A DNA stretch of 64,000 bases. Origin: Bosea sp. 29B (GTDB lineage Bacteria; Pseudomonadota; Alphaproteobacteria; Rhizobiales; Beijerinckiaceae). The translations under genes were made by a program, and so were the position numbers. Under the pieces are notes generated by a model. That model saw only the letters and a program-made list of their open reading frames with translations, made no database searches and was not told the DNA's origin. This document shows positions 56,942-64,000 of the stretch, piece after piece (positions within the stretch are counted from its first letter, which is position 1; every line of letters starts with the position of its first letter). The stretch is taken from positions 4,486,211 through 4,550,210 of the forward strand of contig NZ_LR733817.1 in NCBI RefSeq assembly GCF_902506165.1, given 5' to 3'.

Positions 56942-58219
56942 TCAGTTGACCGGGCAGGCGCCTTCGCTCGGCTTGTCGGGCGCCCAGCACGGTGCCTTCG
57001 TCGTCTCCATCAGGCCCTTGAGCACGACAGCCTGCGCATCGAGCACCGTGCGCGGGTTCTCGCCGCGCAGCACGATGCGCTGGAAGCTGTCGGAGAAGAC
57101 CTTGTTGAACTCGCCACCCTTGTCGCCGAGCCCGATCGGCAGCAGCGCCGGCAGCGCGTCCTTCGCCCCTTGCGTCTTGGCGACGCCCTCGGCGATCAGC
57201 TTGATGCCCGGCGAGAGATCGGCGGGCAGATCGGCCTTCACCACTGGGAAGAAGCCGACCTCGGCCGCGGTCTTCACCTGCACCTCCGGCTTGGTCAGAT
57301 GCTCGATCACCGCGGCGGCGCCGGCGCGATCGGGCGCGCCCTTCGGGATGGCGAGGCCGGCGACGACCGGCATGTAGCCGCGCCCCTTCGGGCCAGCCGG
57401 CGCCGGGAAGCTCACATATTTGTCGGGCTCCTGCACGAGCGCGTCCTTCAAGCGCGCGACGTGGTCGAACGCGACCCAGACCTCGCCGGCCATCAGCGGC
57501 TCCTGCATGAAGTCGTAGCTGGTCGAGTTCGGATTGACGTATTGCCAGAGGCTCTTGAACTTGCCCCACATCGCTTCGGCCTCGGCCGAGCGGAACGGCG
57601 TCACCACCCCGCCGGTGAAGGAGGGGTAGAGATAGCCCTGATAGAAGCGCGGCATCAGCCCTTTCGGTCCGGCCGGGAAACCGATCAGGCGCTTGCCGGT
57701 CTTCTCGGTCAGCGCCTTGCCCCAGGCTTCGAGCTGGTCATAGGTCAGCGCGTTGACGTCGGCCCCGGCCGGCAGCGAGGCGAGCGCCTCCTTGCGCGCG
57801 ACCATGATGTAGGTCGCCTGCATCCACGGAATATAGATCTGCTTGCCGGTGCCGAGCTTGCCCAGCTCCATCAGCCCCTGCGGGATGCCGCGATCGGCGA
57901 GTTTGGCGGCGAGGTCGTCGATCGGCTCGATATCGCCTGAGGTTACGAGCGGCTGCAATTCGCCGTGCAGCGCTCCGGCGAGGCTGATCGTGCGCTTGCC
58001 GGCCTTGCCCTCGGCCTTCATGCGCACGTCGAATTGCGGCGGCTCCTCGACCAGATAGGAGACCTTGCCCGGCACACCCTTGAGTAGCACCTGGCGGACC
58101 TTTTGCGCTTCCTCGACCGGTCGCAATTGCGTCGACAGGAAATTGACGTCCTGTGCGGCGGCGAGGCTCGCCGTAAGCACGAGCGCGATCGCGCCCGCGC
58201 TCGCAAGAATGGCTTTCAT
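56942..58219 (-). CDS. Sugar-type ABC substrate-binding protein (SBP family 1)
   Basis: 425 residues. Signal peptide 1-22 (AIALVLTASLAAAQ). The mature part begins DVNFLSTQLRPVEEAQKVRQ and contains KQIYIPWMQATYIMVARKEA, YDQLEAWGKAL, GEVWVAFDHVARLKDAL and FPAPAGPKGRGYMPVVAGLA, matching extracellular solute-binding family 1. ATG at 58219 with GGAGGG upstream. First transporter gene after lacI. Confidence 0.93.
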   Translation of the reverse strand: MKAILASAGAIALVLTASLAAAQDVNFLSTQLRPVEEAQKVRQVLLKGVPGKVSYLVEEPPQFDVRMKAEGKAGKRTISLAGALHGELQPLVTSGDIEPIDDLAAKLADRGIPQGLMELGKLGTGKQIYIPWMQATYIMVARKEALASLPAGADVNALTYDQLEAWGKALTEKTGKRLIGFPAGPKGLMPRFYQGYLYPSFTGGVVTPFRSAEAEAMWGKFKSLWQYVNPNSTSYDFMQEPLMAGEVWVAFDHVARLKDALVQEPDKYVSFPAPAGPKGRGYMPVVAGLAIPKGAPDRAGAAAVIEHLTKPEVQVKTAAEVGFFPVVKADLPADLSPGIKLIAEGVAKTQGAKDALPALLPIGLGDKGGEFNKVFSDSFQRIVLRGENPRTVLDAQAVVLKGLMETTKAPCWAPDKPSEGACPVN

Positions 58220-58284
58220 CACACCCTCCCTCTGTGCTTGTTTTCGTGCGGCCTTGCCGGCCGCTTCAGTCCGGCTTTGGAATC

Positions 58285-59298
58285 TCAGGCTTCACTGCTC
58301 GAGCCTCGCGGTATCTGCCGCAGATCAAGTACGGCCGAGAGCTCGCGCGGGTCTCTCCCGCCCATGCGGGCAAGAACCATCGCGGCAAGCCGCGCGCCGA
58401 CCTCGGCCGGCGGCAGTTCCAAGGTCGTGAGCCCGGGCCGCGCATAGGAAGCAGCGGGAATGTTGTCATGGCCGGTGACCGCGATATCCGGGCCGATGGC
58501 GAGGCCGGCCTCGACCACGGCCTGCATCGCTCCGAGCGCCATCCGGTCGGTGGCACAGACGAGAGCCGTTGGCGGCTGGCTTCCGGCCAGCAGTTCGGTG
58601 GCGAGGCGGTGCCCGTCCGCTTCGGTCGGCTCGCCTTCGATGAAGAGCCGCTGCACGTCCTCCTCGAAGCCGGCTTCGATCATCGCCTGCCGCCAGCCGG
58701 CGGCGCGCAGCGTCGCGAAGGTGAGGTAGGACGGCGCCGACAGATGCGCGATCCGGCGATGCCCCAGGCCGATCAGGCGCGTCGTCAGCGTCCTGAAGCC
58801 GGTCTGCCCATCGCCGTCGACGAAGGCGTAAGGCCGCTTGGCCTCGGTCCGGCCATGACAGATGAAGGGAACGCCCTTCGCCTCGAGATAGGCGACGCGC
58901 TCGTCCTTGCGGCGGGTGCGGGCGAGGATGAAAGCGTCGGCGCGGCCACTCTCCACCAGCCGTCGATAGGTCGCCATCTCCTCGAGACCGGGACGGGCCG
59001 CGAGCAGGATGAGGTCGTGGTGCTCGGCCGCGAGCTTCTCCCCGATCGCCGCCAACAATTCCGCGAAGACCGGTTCGTGAAAGTGCCCGGGCTGTGCCGG
59101 CATGACGAAGGCGACCGTCTCGCCGGTGCCCTTGCGCAGGCGGCGGGCGGCACTGTGCGGACGATAATTGGCTTCGCGCGCTGCATGCCGGACGCGCTCG
59201 CGCGTCGACTCGGCAACGTCCGGATAGTCGTCGAGAGCCCGCGACACCGTGGTGATCGAGAGCCCCAGATTCCGAGCGAGGTCCTTCAGAGAGCTCAA
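58285..59298 (-). CDS. LacI-family transcriptional regulator
   Basis: 337 residues. HTH with hinge: LKDLARNLGLSITTVSRALD-DYPDVAESTRERV, NYRPHSAARRLRKG; effector domain with VAFVMPAQPGHFHEPVFAEL, GLGHRRIAHLSAPSYLTFAT and DIAVTGHDNIPAASYARPGL. First gene of its operon; a perfect operator lies 9 bp before its start codon, so it represses itself and the downstream ABC-glycosidase genes. Confidence 0.96.
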   Translation of the reverse strand: MSSLKDLARNLGLSITTVSRALDDYPDVAESTRERVRHAAREANYRPHSAARRLRKGTGETVAFVMPAQPGHFHEPVFAELLAAIGEKLAAEHHDLILLAARPGLEEMATYRRLVESGRADAFILARTRRKDERVAYLEAKGVPFICHGRTEAKRPYAFVDGDGQTGFRTLTTRLIGLGHRRIAHLSAPSYLTFATLRAAGWRQAMIEAGFEEDVQRLFIEGEPTEADGHRLATELLAGSQPPTALVCATDRMALGAMQAVVEAGLAIGPDIAVTGHDNIPAASYARPGLTTLELPPAEVGARLAAMVLARMGGRDPRELSAVLDLRQIPRGSSSEA

Positions 59299-59306
59299 AA
59301 CGGGCC

Positions 59307-59322
59307 TCCAAAACGTTTTGGA
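59307..59322. promoter_or_regulatory. LacI-type operator TCCAAAACGTTTTGGA
   Basis: A 16-bp perfect palindrome centred on CG, the standard form for LacI/GalR regulators. It ends 9 bp before the lacI start codon. Confidence 0.85.
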
Positions 59323-59397
59323 AGATTACCGTCTCGATAGCTCAAGTCAACCGGCCGGTGTTGACCGGAGGCCCTGGTCTTCGTCCTGGACGGCCAG

Positions 59398-59718
59398 GTG
59401 ACCGCCCGGGCGCGGCACGCCTTCGCGCAGATGACCGAGATTTCGCAGAGCTGGGCGCGCCATGCGGTGGTGCCGGGCTCGGTCGCACAGCTGTCGACCA
59501 GCTATCTCCTCCCTGCCGCGCCGACCGGAGGCATTATGACGGCAATGGGCTGGATCGGGACCGGTGCGCTCGCCACTTTCCTCGCCGTCACCTATAAGCT
59601 CGGTGGCGTCTTCTCCTCGCTGCAAGGCATCGGCCAGACACTCGCGACAACGCTGCGCCAACTCCGGACATTGGCGATCAGCCAGAACCAGGCATTCCCG
59701 GATAGCCGCCGCCTCTGA
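59398..59718 (+). CDS. Orphan ORF of unknown function (doubtful)
   Basis: 106 residues if the GTG at 59398 is used; the frame is open from about 59362. It contains one convincing hydrophobic helix (MGWIGTGALATFLAVTYKLG) and VFSSLQGIGQTLATTLRQL. There is no ribosome site and no family that I recognise. It could be a fragment of a membrane protein. It lies between the divergent lacI gene and the convergent binding-protein gene, in a 396-bp gap that otherwise holds nothing visible. Confidence 0.3.
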   Translation: MTARARHAFAQMTEISQSWARHAVVPGSVAQLSTSYLLPAAPTGGIMTAMGWIGTGALATFLAVTYKLGGVFSSLQGIGQTLATTLRQLRTLAISQNQAFPDSRRL

Positions 59719-61317
59719 CTATGGAATGCGTCGAACATTCCACATGCTCGGTATTGTCGACTCGAGGAAGCCGGTCAGATCGGTCCGATAGGCTGTCGGA
59801 ATGAAGAACTGGCCGAGCGGGATGATCGGAGCCTGTCTGAATGCGTCGACCTGGATGGCTTCCGCGATCGCCTTCTGTTCGACCGGATCCTTCGCGATCA
59901 GCCATTTCGAGGCGAGCTCCTCCACCGTCGCGTTCTCATACCAGCCAAACCAGCCCTTGCCGCCCTGCCCGCGCAGCGTCTGGTTGATCGCGGGATTGTC
60001 GACCGCGAGTGAGGGCCACCAGGTATGGAAGATGCTCCAGCCGCCCTTCTCGACCGGCTCGCGCGAGGCCCGCCGCTGAACGACCGATCCCCAATCGGTT
60101 TCCACCAGCTCGACATTGATCCCGAGCTTGCGAAAGAGATCGTCGGTGATCTGCCCGAGCGGACCGATGCTGGCGATGTCGGTCGGACTGATGATGACCA
60201 CCCGCTCGCCCTTGTAGCCAGCCTCGCGCAACATGGCCTTGGCCTTGTCGAGGTCGCGTGGTCCCTTGAGCGGCTCGGCACCGGCCTCGCCGGCATAGCT
60301 CGTGCCGCATGGCCACATCGAGACGCAGCTGCGGAAATTCTCATCGATGCCGCCAGTAACTGAGCGCATGTAGTCGGTTTGCTCGACGGCGAACATGATC
60401 GCCCGGCGGATGGCCGGATTGTCGAATGGCGGGTGCAGCGTGTTGAAGCGCATCATGCCGATGAAGCCGGCCCGGTCGTGAATGGCGACCTTGACGCCCT
60501 TGCTGGTCTGCAGGGCCGGGATCAGATCCGGCAGTGCCTGGTCCCACCAGTCGATCTCACCCGTCTGCAGGGCTGCCGCGGCGGTCGCGGCATCCGGCAT
60601 GACGATCCATTCGATCCGCTCGAAATGGGCGACCTTGCCGCCGGCCGTGCGCTCTGCCGGCTCGGAACGCGGGACGTAGGCGTCGAACCTGGCATAAACC
60701 GCCTTGCTGCCGGAGACGTATTCGTCCTTCAGGAAGCGGAATGGCCCCGACCCGATGATCTCGGTGATCTGCTTGAAGGGATCGGTCTTCGCCACACGCT
60801 CCGGCATCATGAAGGGCGTGACGCCCAAAGGCTTGGCGAGCGCCTCGATGAAGAGCGGAAAGGCGGACCGGAACGTCACGCGGAAGCGCTTGTCGTCCAG
60901 GGCCTCCCATGTGTCCGCCATAGCGTCGAGCAACTGGCCGAAGGCGTCACGCTTGGCCCAGCGCTGCAGGCTCGCGATGCAGTCACGGGCGAGTACGGGT
61001 TGGCCGTCATGCCATGTCAGGCCTGCGCGCAGCTCGACCGTCCAGACGCGACCATCAGCCGACACGGAATGGCCCCTGGCCATCTGTGGCTGCGGCCTCA
61101 GCGCATTGTCGAGGCCGTAGAGCGTGTCGAAGACGGCGAAGCCATGGTTCGTCGTAACCTGGGCCGTCGTCCAGATCGGATCAAGCGAGGTCAGGTTCGC
61201 CTGCGGTACAAATTTGAGGACTTTCGGATCGCGCCGCTGAGCACCCGCTCGGCCTGAAGCCGCGATCGCCACAAGCCCTGCCGACGCCGCTAGGAAATCT
61301 CGCCGTCTCATAGCCAT
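59719..61317 (-). CDS. Peptide/nickel-type ABC substrate-binding protein (SBP family 5)
   Basis: 532 residues. Tat leader RRRDFLAASAGLVAIAASG. Family 5 motifs: LKFVPQANLTSLDPIWTTAQ, GLTWHDGQPVLARDCIASL, GSGPFRFLKDEYVSGSKAVY, DNPAIRRAIMFAVEQTDYM and DLDKAKAMLREAGYKGERV. GGAGGAAAAGGG precedes the ATG. No permease or ATPase is adjacent in the window. Divergent from the phosphotriesterase-like genes across a shared operator. Confidence 0.94.
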   Translation of the reverse strand: MAMRRRDFLAASAGLVAIAASGRAGAQRRDPKVLKFVPQANLTSLDPIWTTAQVTTNHGFAVFDTLYGLDNALRPQPQMARGHSVSADGRVWTVELRAGLTWHDGQPVLARDCIASLQRWAKRDAFGQLLDAMADTWEALDDKRFRVTFRSAFPLFIEALAKPLGVTPFMMPERVAKTDPFKQITEIIGSGPFRFLKDEYVSGSKAVYARFDAYVPRSEPAERTAGGKVAHFERIEWIVMPDAATAAAALQTGEIDWWDQALPDLIPALQTSKGVKVAIHDRAGFIGMMRFNTLHPPFDNPAIRRAIMFAVEQTDYMRSVTGGIDENFRSCVSMWPCGTSYAGEAGAEPLKGPRDLDKAKAMLREAGYKGERVVIISPTDIASIGPLGQITDDLFRKLGINVELVETDWGSVVQRRASREPVEKGGWSIFHTWWPSLAVDNPAINQTLRGQGGKGWFGWYENATVEELASKWLIAKDPVEQKAIAEAIQVDAFRQAPIIPLGQFFIPTAYRTDLTGFLESTIPSMWNVRRIP

Positions 61318-61362
61318 CCCCTTTTCCTCCCATTTGCCAGTCAGGTTGACACGCAGCGGTTT

Positions 61363-61381
61363 AATTGTCCATTGTACAATT
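61363..61381. promoter_or_regulatory. Operator copy 1: AATTGTCC-ATT-GTACAATT
   Basis: 8-bp arms with one mismatch, 3-base centre. Same sequence family as 63515-63533. It lies in the 87-bp divergent promoter between the binding-protein gene (61317) and the small leader ORF (61405). Confidence 0.75.
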
Positions 61382-61404
61382 AATAGCAGGCAGGGAGAGA
61401 GGCG

Positions 61405-61602
61405 ATGCACGGGAAAACGGGGTTCACCCGTCGGGTCTTGGTCGCGGGAGCGCCGGCTCCCCTGTTCGCAAGTCCGGCCAGGGCGCGGGCTCTTGCCCCG
61501 CTTTCCACCGGGCCGGCGACTGACGTGAGCGAGGCCTATCTCGACCTCTCGGGCCCACGGCAGGTTGCCGCCGTCACCTCCCGGGGGCTCGGCTGGGTAT
61601 GA
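61405..61602 (+). CDS. Small Tat-leader-like ORF coupled to the phosphotriesterase gene
   Basis: 65 residues: MHGKTGFTRRVLVAGAPAPL then FASPARARALAP and a short tail (EAYLDLSGPRQVAAVTSRGL). TRRVLVAG resembles a twin-arginine leader, and the protein ends soon after the expected cleavage point. GGGAGAGAGG stands seven bases before the ATG. The TGA overlaps the next ATG (ATGA). It may be a leader peptide for coupling or the remains of a lost signal sequence from the next gene. Confidence 0.5.
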   Translation: MHGKTGFTRRVLVAGAPAPLFASPARARALAPLSTGPATDVSEAYLDLSGPRQVAAVTSRGLGWV

Positions 61603-62648
61603 CACAGCGTCTCGATCGCACCGCCTTGCGCGGCAACGCCCAGAGCGTGCTCGGGCTCGTCGATCCGGCGAGTCTCGGGGCCACCTTGATGCATGAGCAC
61701 CTGATCTGGGACATTCGCACGAGCGCCATGGCTGCCGACCCCGATCAGGGACCCGAGATCTCGCTCTGCAATTGCTTCCGCATGAACTACGGGCGCTGGA
61801 AGGTGCCGGGCAACCTCGTCCTACGCTGCCGGGATACGGCCGCCAGGGAAGTCCAGGCCATGGTCGATGCCGGCGGGCGGACCATCGTCGAGCTGAGCAA
61901 TGGCGGGCTGAGGCCCGATCCCGATGGGCTCGCCGAGATCGCACGCCGGACCGGCGCGACCATCGTCATGGGCTGCGGCCACTACGTCCACGACTACCAG
62001 GACCGGACCAATGACGACCGCGACATCGACAGCTTCGCGGCGGAGATGATCGACCAGGTCTTCGAGGGCGCCTGGGACACTTCGGTGCGCGCCGGTATCA
62101 TCGGCGAAATCGGCTGCCAGGTACCGTGGACCGATCTGGAGAAGCGTGTGCTGTGTGGCGCCTTGATCGCCCAGAAGGAGACCGGCGCCGCCGTCAACAT
62201 CCATCCCGGACGTGCAGTCGAGCAACCGCAGGAGATCGCCGCTTTCGTCCTGGCGCATGGCGGCGATATCGGCCGCGTCATCTTCAGCCATATCGATCGG
62301 ACGATCTTCGACGAAGCCACGCTGCTGCGGCTCGCCGATACCGGCTGCGTGATCGAGTTCGACCTCTTCGGCCAGGAGCAGGCCTTCTACACCTGGGCCG
62401 ATATCGACATGCCGAACGACGCAGGGCGTCTTCGCTTCATCCGCAGCTTGATCGACCACGGCCATCTCGAGCGCATCGTGATCAGCCACGACATCTGCTA
62501 CAAGACGCGGCTGACCAGCTTCGGCGGGCATGGCTATACCCACATCTTCGAGAACATCGTTCCGCTGATGCGTTCCCGAAACTTTTCGGAGGCCGAGATC
62601 GAGGCGATCCTGGTCGGCACCCCCCGCCGGCTGCTGACCTTCGTCTGA
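61599..62648 (+). CDS. Phosphotriesterase-family metal hydrolase
   Basis: 349 residues. TIM-barrel amidohydrolase: first metal site GATLMHEHLIWD (HxH), bridging position GIIGEIGCQ, AVNIHPGR and IFSHIDRT (two His), and ISHDICYKTRL with the catalytic Asp. The bridging residue is Glu, as in E. coli PHP, not the carboxylated Lys of true phosphotriesterases. Lactonase, esterase or amide hydrolase activity is more likely than phosphotriesterase. Translationally coupled to the small leader ORF. Confidence 0.9.
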   Translation: MTQRLDRTALRGNAQSVLGLVDPASLGATLMHEHLIWDIRTSAMAADPDQGPEISLCNCFRMNYGRWKVPGNLVLRCRDTAAREVQAMVDAGGRTIVELSNGGLRPDPDGLAEIARRTGATIVMGCGHYVHDYQDRTNDDRDIDSFAAEMIDQVFEGAWDTSVRAGIIGEIGCQVPWTDLEKRVLCGALIAQKETGAAVNIHPGRAVEQPQEIAAFVLAHGGDIGRVIFSHIDRTIFDEATLLRLADTGCVIEFDLFGQEQAFYTWADIDMPNDAGRLRFIRSLIDHGHLERIVISHDICYKTRLTSFGGHGYTHIFENIVPLMRSRNFSEAEIEAILVGTPRRLLTFV

Positions 62649-62657
62649 CCGAGCCGC

Positions 62658-63395
62658 TCAGCCAATTTTACGCGAGAGCGCGCGCAATCCGGTGATGATC
62701 GTCTCGACGTAGAAGTCGAAGCTGTGCGTCATCGGCTTCTCGGCGCCGCCTTGCCAGCGGACGATGAAGGCGCGGTTGGCGAGCGCGTCGAGATTGCGTG
62801 CGAGCCGCGGGAAACGGCTGGCATCGACGCCGCGAATCTCGGCCTCGAAGGCGTTCGCCCATTCGCTGGCGTCCTCGGCCGGACCCGGTGCGAGCTCCAG
62901 CGTGACATAGCCGAGCAGGCCCGCGACCACTGTATTGTAGGCATCGACCAGCCGTTCGCCGCCAAAGCCCGCGGATTCCAGCGCCGCAAGAATGCGTTCG
63001 ACCAGCTCCATGTCGACGCCGGTGTTCGAGACGATCTGGGCGCCGAGCAATGGCGCGATATTGGGGTGCTTGCGCAGCGAGTCGCGGTAGCGCGTGAAAA
63101 GCGCGCGGACCCAGCTCTCCCAGTCGTCGACCGCATCCTCGGCGGGCGGAACGACATCCGTGAAAGCCGTGGCCGCGACCGCGCCGAGCACGGCATTGCG
63201 GCCGCCAGGCATGTGCCAGTACAGCGCCGTCGGAAACACGCCCAGCGCCCGCGCGAGCTCGCGCAGGCTGAAGCCCTCCAGTCCCCGCTCATCAATGAGC
63301 CGCAACGCTTCCGCCACGATCTGCGCGCGATCGAGCGCGACCACTTCGTCACGCTTGGGACGGCCCCGACGCTTGCGTTGCTCGGCTTCCCGCAT
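62658..63395 (-). CDS. TetR/AcrR-family regulator of the phosphotriesterase locus
   Basis: 245 residues. Basic N-terminal arm (EQRKRRGRPKRDE), HTH: AQIVAEALRLIDERGLEGFS-LRELARALGVFPTALYWHM, and a TetR_C-like ligand domain. The TetR subtype with ALYWH is frequent in catabolic regulators. The ATG at 63395 is chosen to start MREAEQRKR. Two AATTGTAC dyads at 61363 and 63515 are its likely sites. Convergent with the hydrolase gene. Confidence 0.92.
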   Translation of the reverse strand: MREAEQRKRRGRPKRDEVVALDRAQIVAEALRLIDERGLEGFSLRELARALGVFPTALYWHMPGGRNAVLGAVAATAFTDVVPPAEDAVDDWESWVRALFTRYRDSLRKHPNIAPLLGAQIVSNTGVDMELVERILAALESAGFGGERLVDAYNTVVAGLLGYVTLELAPGPAEDASEWANAFEAEIRGVDASRFPRLARNLDALANRAFIVRWQGGAEKPMTHSFDFYVETIITGLRALSRKIG

Positions 63396-63514
63396 GTCCT
63401 CCCCGGCGTTCGCTTCGATCGGGCCCGTTTCTGCTCGACACGTCGCAATTAGCAGCCGCATCGAGGTCGCGATACCATGCAGCGCAAATCCTCGCCGGCG
63501 GCTCTCGACAAATA

Positions 63515-63533
63515 AATTGTACGATGTACAATT
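63515..63533. promoter_or_regulatory. Operator copy 2: AATTGTAC-GAT-GTACAATT
   Basis: Perfect 8-bp inverted repeat with 3-base centre, between the divergent tetR (63395) and aminotransferase (63598) starts. It is the ideal version of the motif at 61363-61381. Confidence 0.85.
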
Positions 63534-63597
63534 ATTGTCGATGAGGCGATGGCGCTGCAGGAGCAGCGCGTCGAGGCAAATCGATGGACGGCAGATC

Positions 63598-64000
63598 ATG
63601 GATGCGGCGCGGCGGAACAGAGTGATCGACGACGAGCTGGTGGAGGCCCGGTCGCGCTATGCGGAGCGGCGGCCGAAGTCGCTGGCCGTCCACCAACGCG
63701 CCTGCGAGGTGATGCCGGGCGGAAACACTCGCACCGTTCTCTACCATGGCCCGTTTCCGTTGCGGCTGGCTCACGGCCAGGAAGCGGTGGCGACCGACGC
63801 CGACGGCCATCGCTATGTCAACCTGCTCGGCGAATACACCGCCGGCCTGTTCGGCCACTCCCATCCGGTCATCCGAGCCGCGATCGACGCGGCGCTCGAC
63901 GGAGGCGTCAATCTCGGTGGCCACAACCTGTTCGAGGCCGAGCTCGCCCGGCATGTGGTCGCCCGTTTCACGGCGATCGAGCAGGTGCGCTTCACCAATT
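63598..64000 (+). CDS. Class III aminotransferase / glutamate-1-semialdehyde aminomutase-like, N-terminal part
   Basis: Runs off the window; 134 residues visible. CEVMPGGNTRTVLYHGPFPL, RLAHGQEAVATDADGHRYVN, LLGEYTAGLFGHSHPVIRAA and GGHNLFEAELARHVV match the PLP fold type I class III family, HemL-like branch. The catalytic Lys lies beyond the window. ATG 63598 has a weak ribosome site; an in-frame ATG at 63541 is possible. Shares the operator region with tetR. Confidence 0.88.
   Translation, partial: MDAARRNRVIDDELVEARSRYAERRPKSLAVHQRACEVMPGGNTRTVLYHGPFPLRLAHGQEAVATDADGHRYVNLLGEYTAGLFGHSHPVIRAAIDAALDGGVNLGGHNLFEAELARHVVARFTAIEQVRFTN

Noticed and set aside
59347..59661. 104-residue minus-strand ORF after the LacI operator
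   Set aside because: No ribosome site, no domain, and it overlaps an equally weak plus-strand frame.
63532..63954. 140-residue minus-strand ORF at the window end
   Set aside because: Antisense to the class III aminotransferase, whose plus-strand motifs are clear.

Overview
The window is high-GC DNA with codon use and gene families typical of Alphaproteobacteria, order Hyphomicrobiales (Rhizobiales). Bosea or a close relative is my best guess, but no rRNA is present to settle it. Markers pointing this way are yajC-secD-secF followed by two complex I assembly-factor homologues, DUF1127 proteins, an IalB-like protein, Omp25/31-like porin, a GTTC-N7-GTTC SOS box before ssb, and many ABC uptake operons with dedicated regulators.

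Layout. 1-4.4 kb: yajC, secD, secF, an Mth938/NDUFAF3-like gene and a squalene/phytoene synthase-fold NDUFAF6-like gene. 4.5-10 kb: trmFO, DUF1127, a ceramidase-family membrane protein, a small secreted protein, an ArsR-SRPBCC pair, an RraA-like aldolase and an IalB-like protein, with two copies of a ~107-bp intergenic palindromic repeat. 10.0-10.9 kb: no convincing gene but several strong hairpins. 10.9-14.1 kb: an AT-rich three-gene island on the minus strand encoding a ParB-like protein, a HEPN protein with an RNAIQH motif and a proteasome/HslV-like Ntn hydrolase. I do not recognise this combination as a named system; it is the best candidate for something new. 14.2-24.1 kb: uvrA, an MFS transporter, a DUF1127-GNAT fusion, a LysR regulator, a betaine-type ABC pair without ATPase, a monooxygenase and aroA. 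24.1-32 kb: a giant indolepyruvate oxidoreductase with a divergent Lrp regulator, and a polar amino-acid ABC operon that carries a BacA/prephenate-dehydratase-like gene, opposite an XRE-cupin regulator.

32-39.7 kb: ssb, nadK, an exported metallo-hydrolase, a phage-ABA-sandwich-like gene, tRNA-Thr(TGT), then a broken autotransporter locus. Its passenger and its last beta-barrel strands are separated by an oppositely oriented segment with a glycine-rich secreted ORF and an Omp25-like gene. 39.8-43.1 kb: hydantoin-racemase-like protein, MFS carrier and RpiR regulator. 43.2-52.6 kb: one nine-gene minus-strand operon (echA-livGHMK-livF-fadD-thiolase-tetR) for uptake and CoA-dependent breakdown of an organic acid. 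52.8-59.3 kb: lacI, a sugar-type ABC transporter and an MGH1/GH63-like glycosidase. 59.7-64 kb: a peptide-type binding protein, a tiny Tat-leader-like ORF, a phosphotriesterase-family hydrolase, a TetR regulator and the start of a class III aminotransferase, tied together by two copies of an AATTGTAC-N3-GTACAATT operator.

Much of the window is modular catabolism: each operon has its own regulator, and for most of them a clean inverted repeat can be read in the expected promoter.
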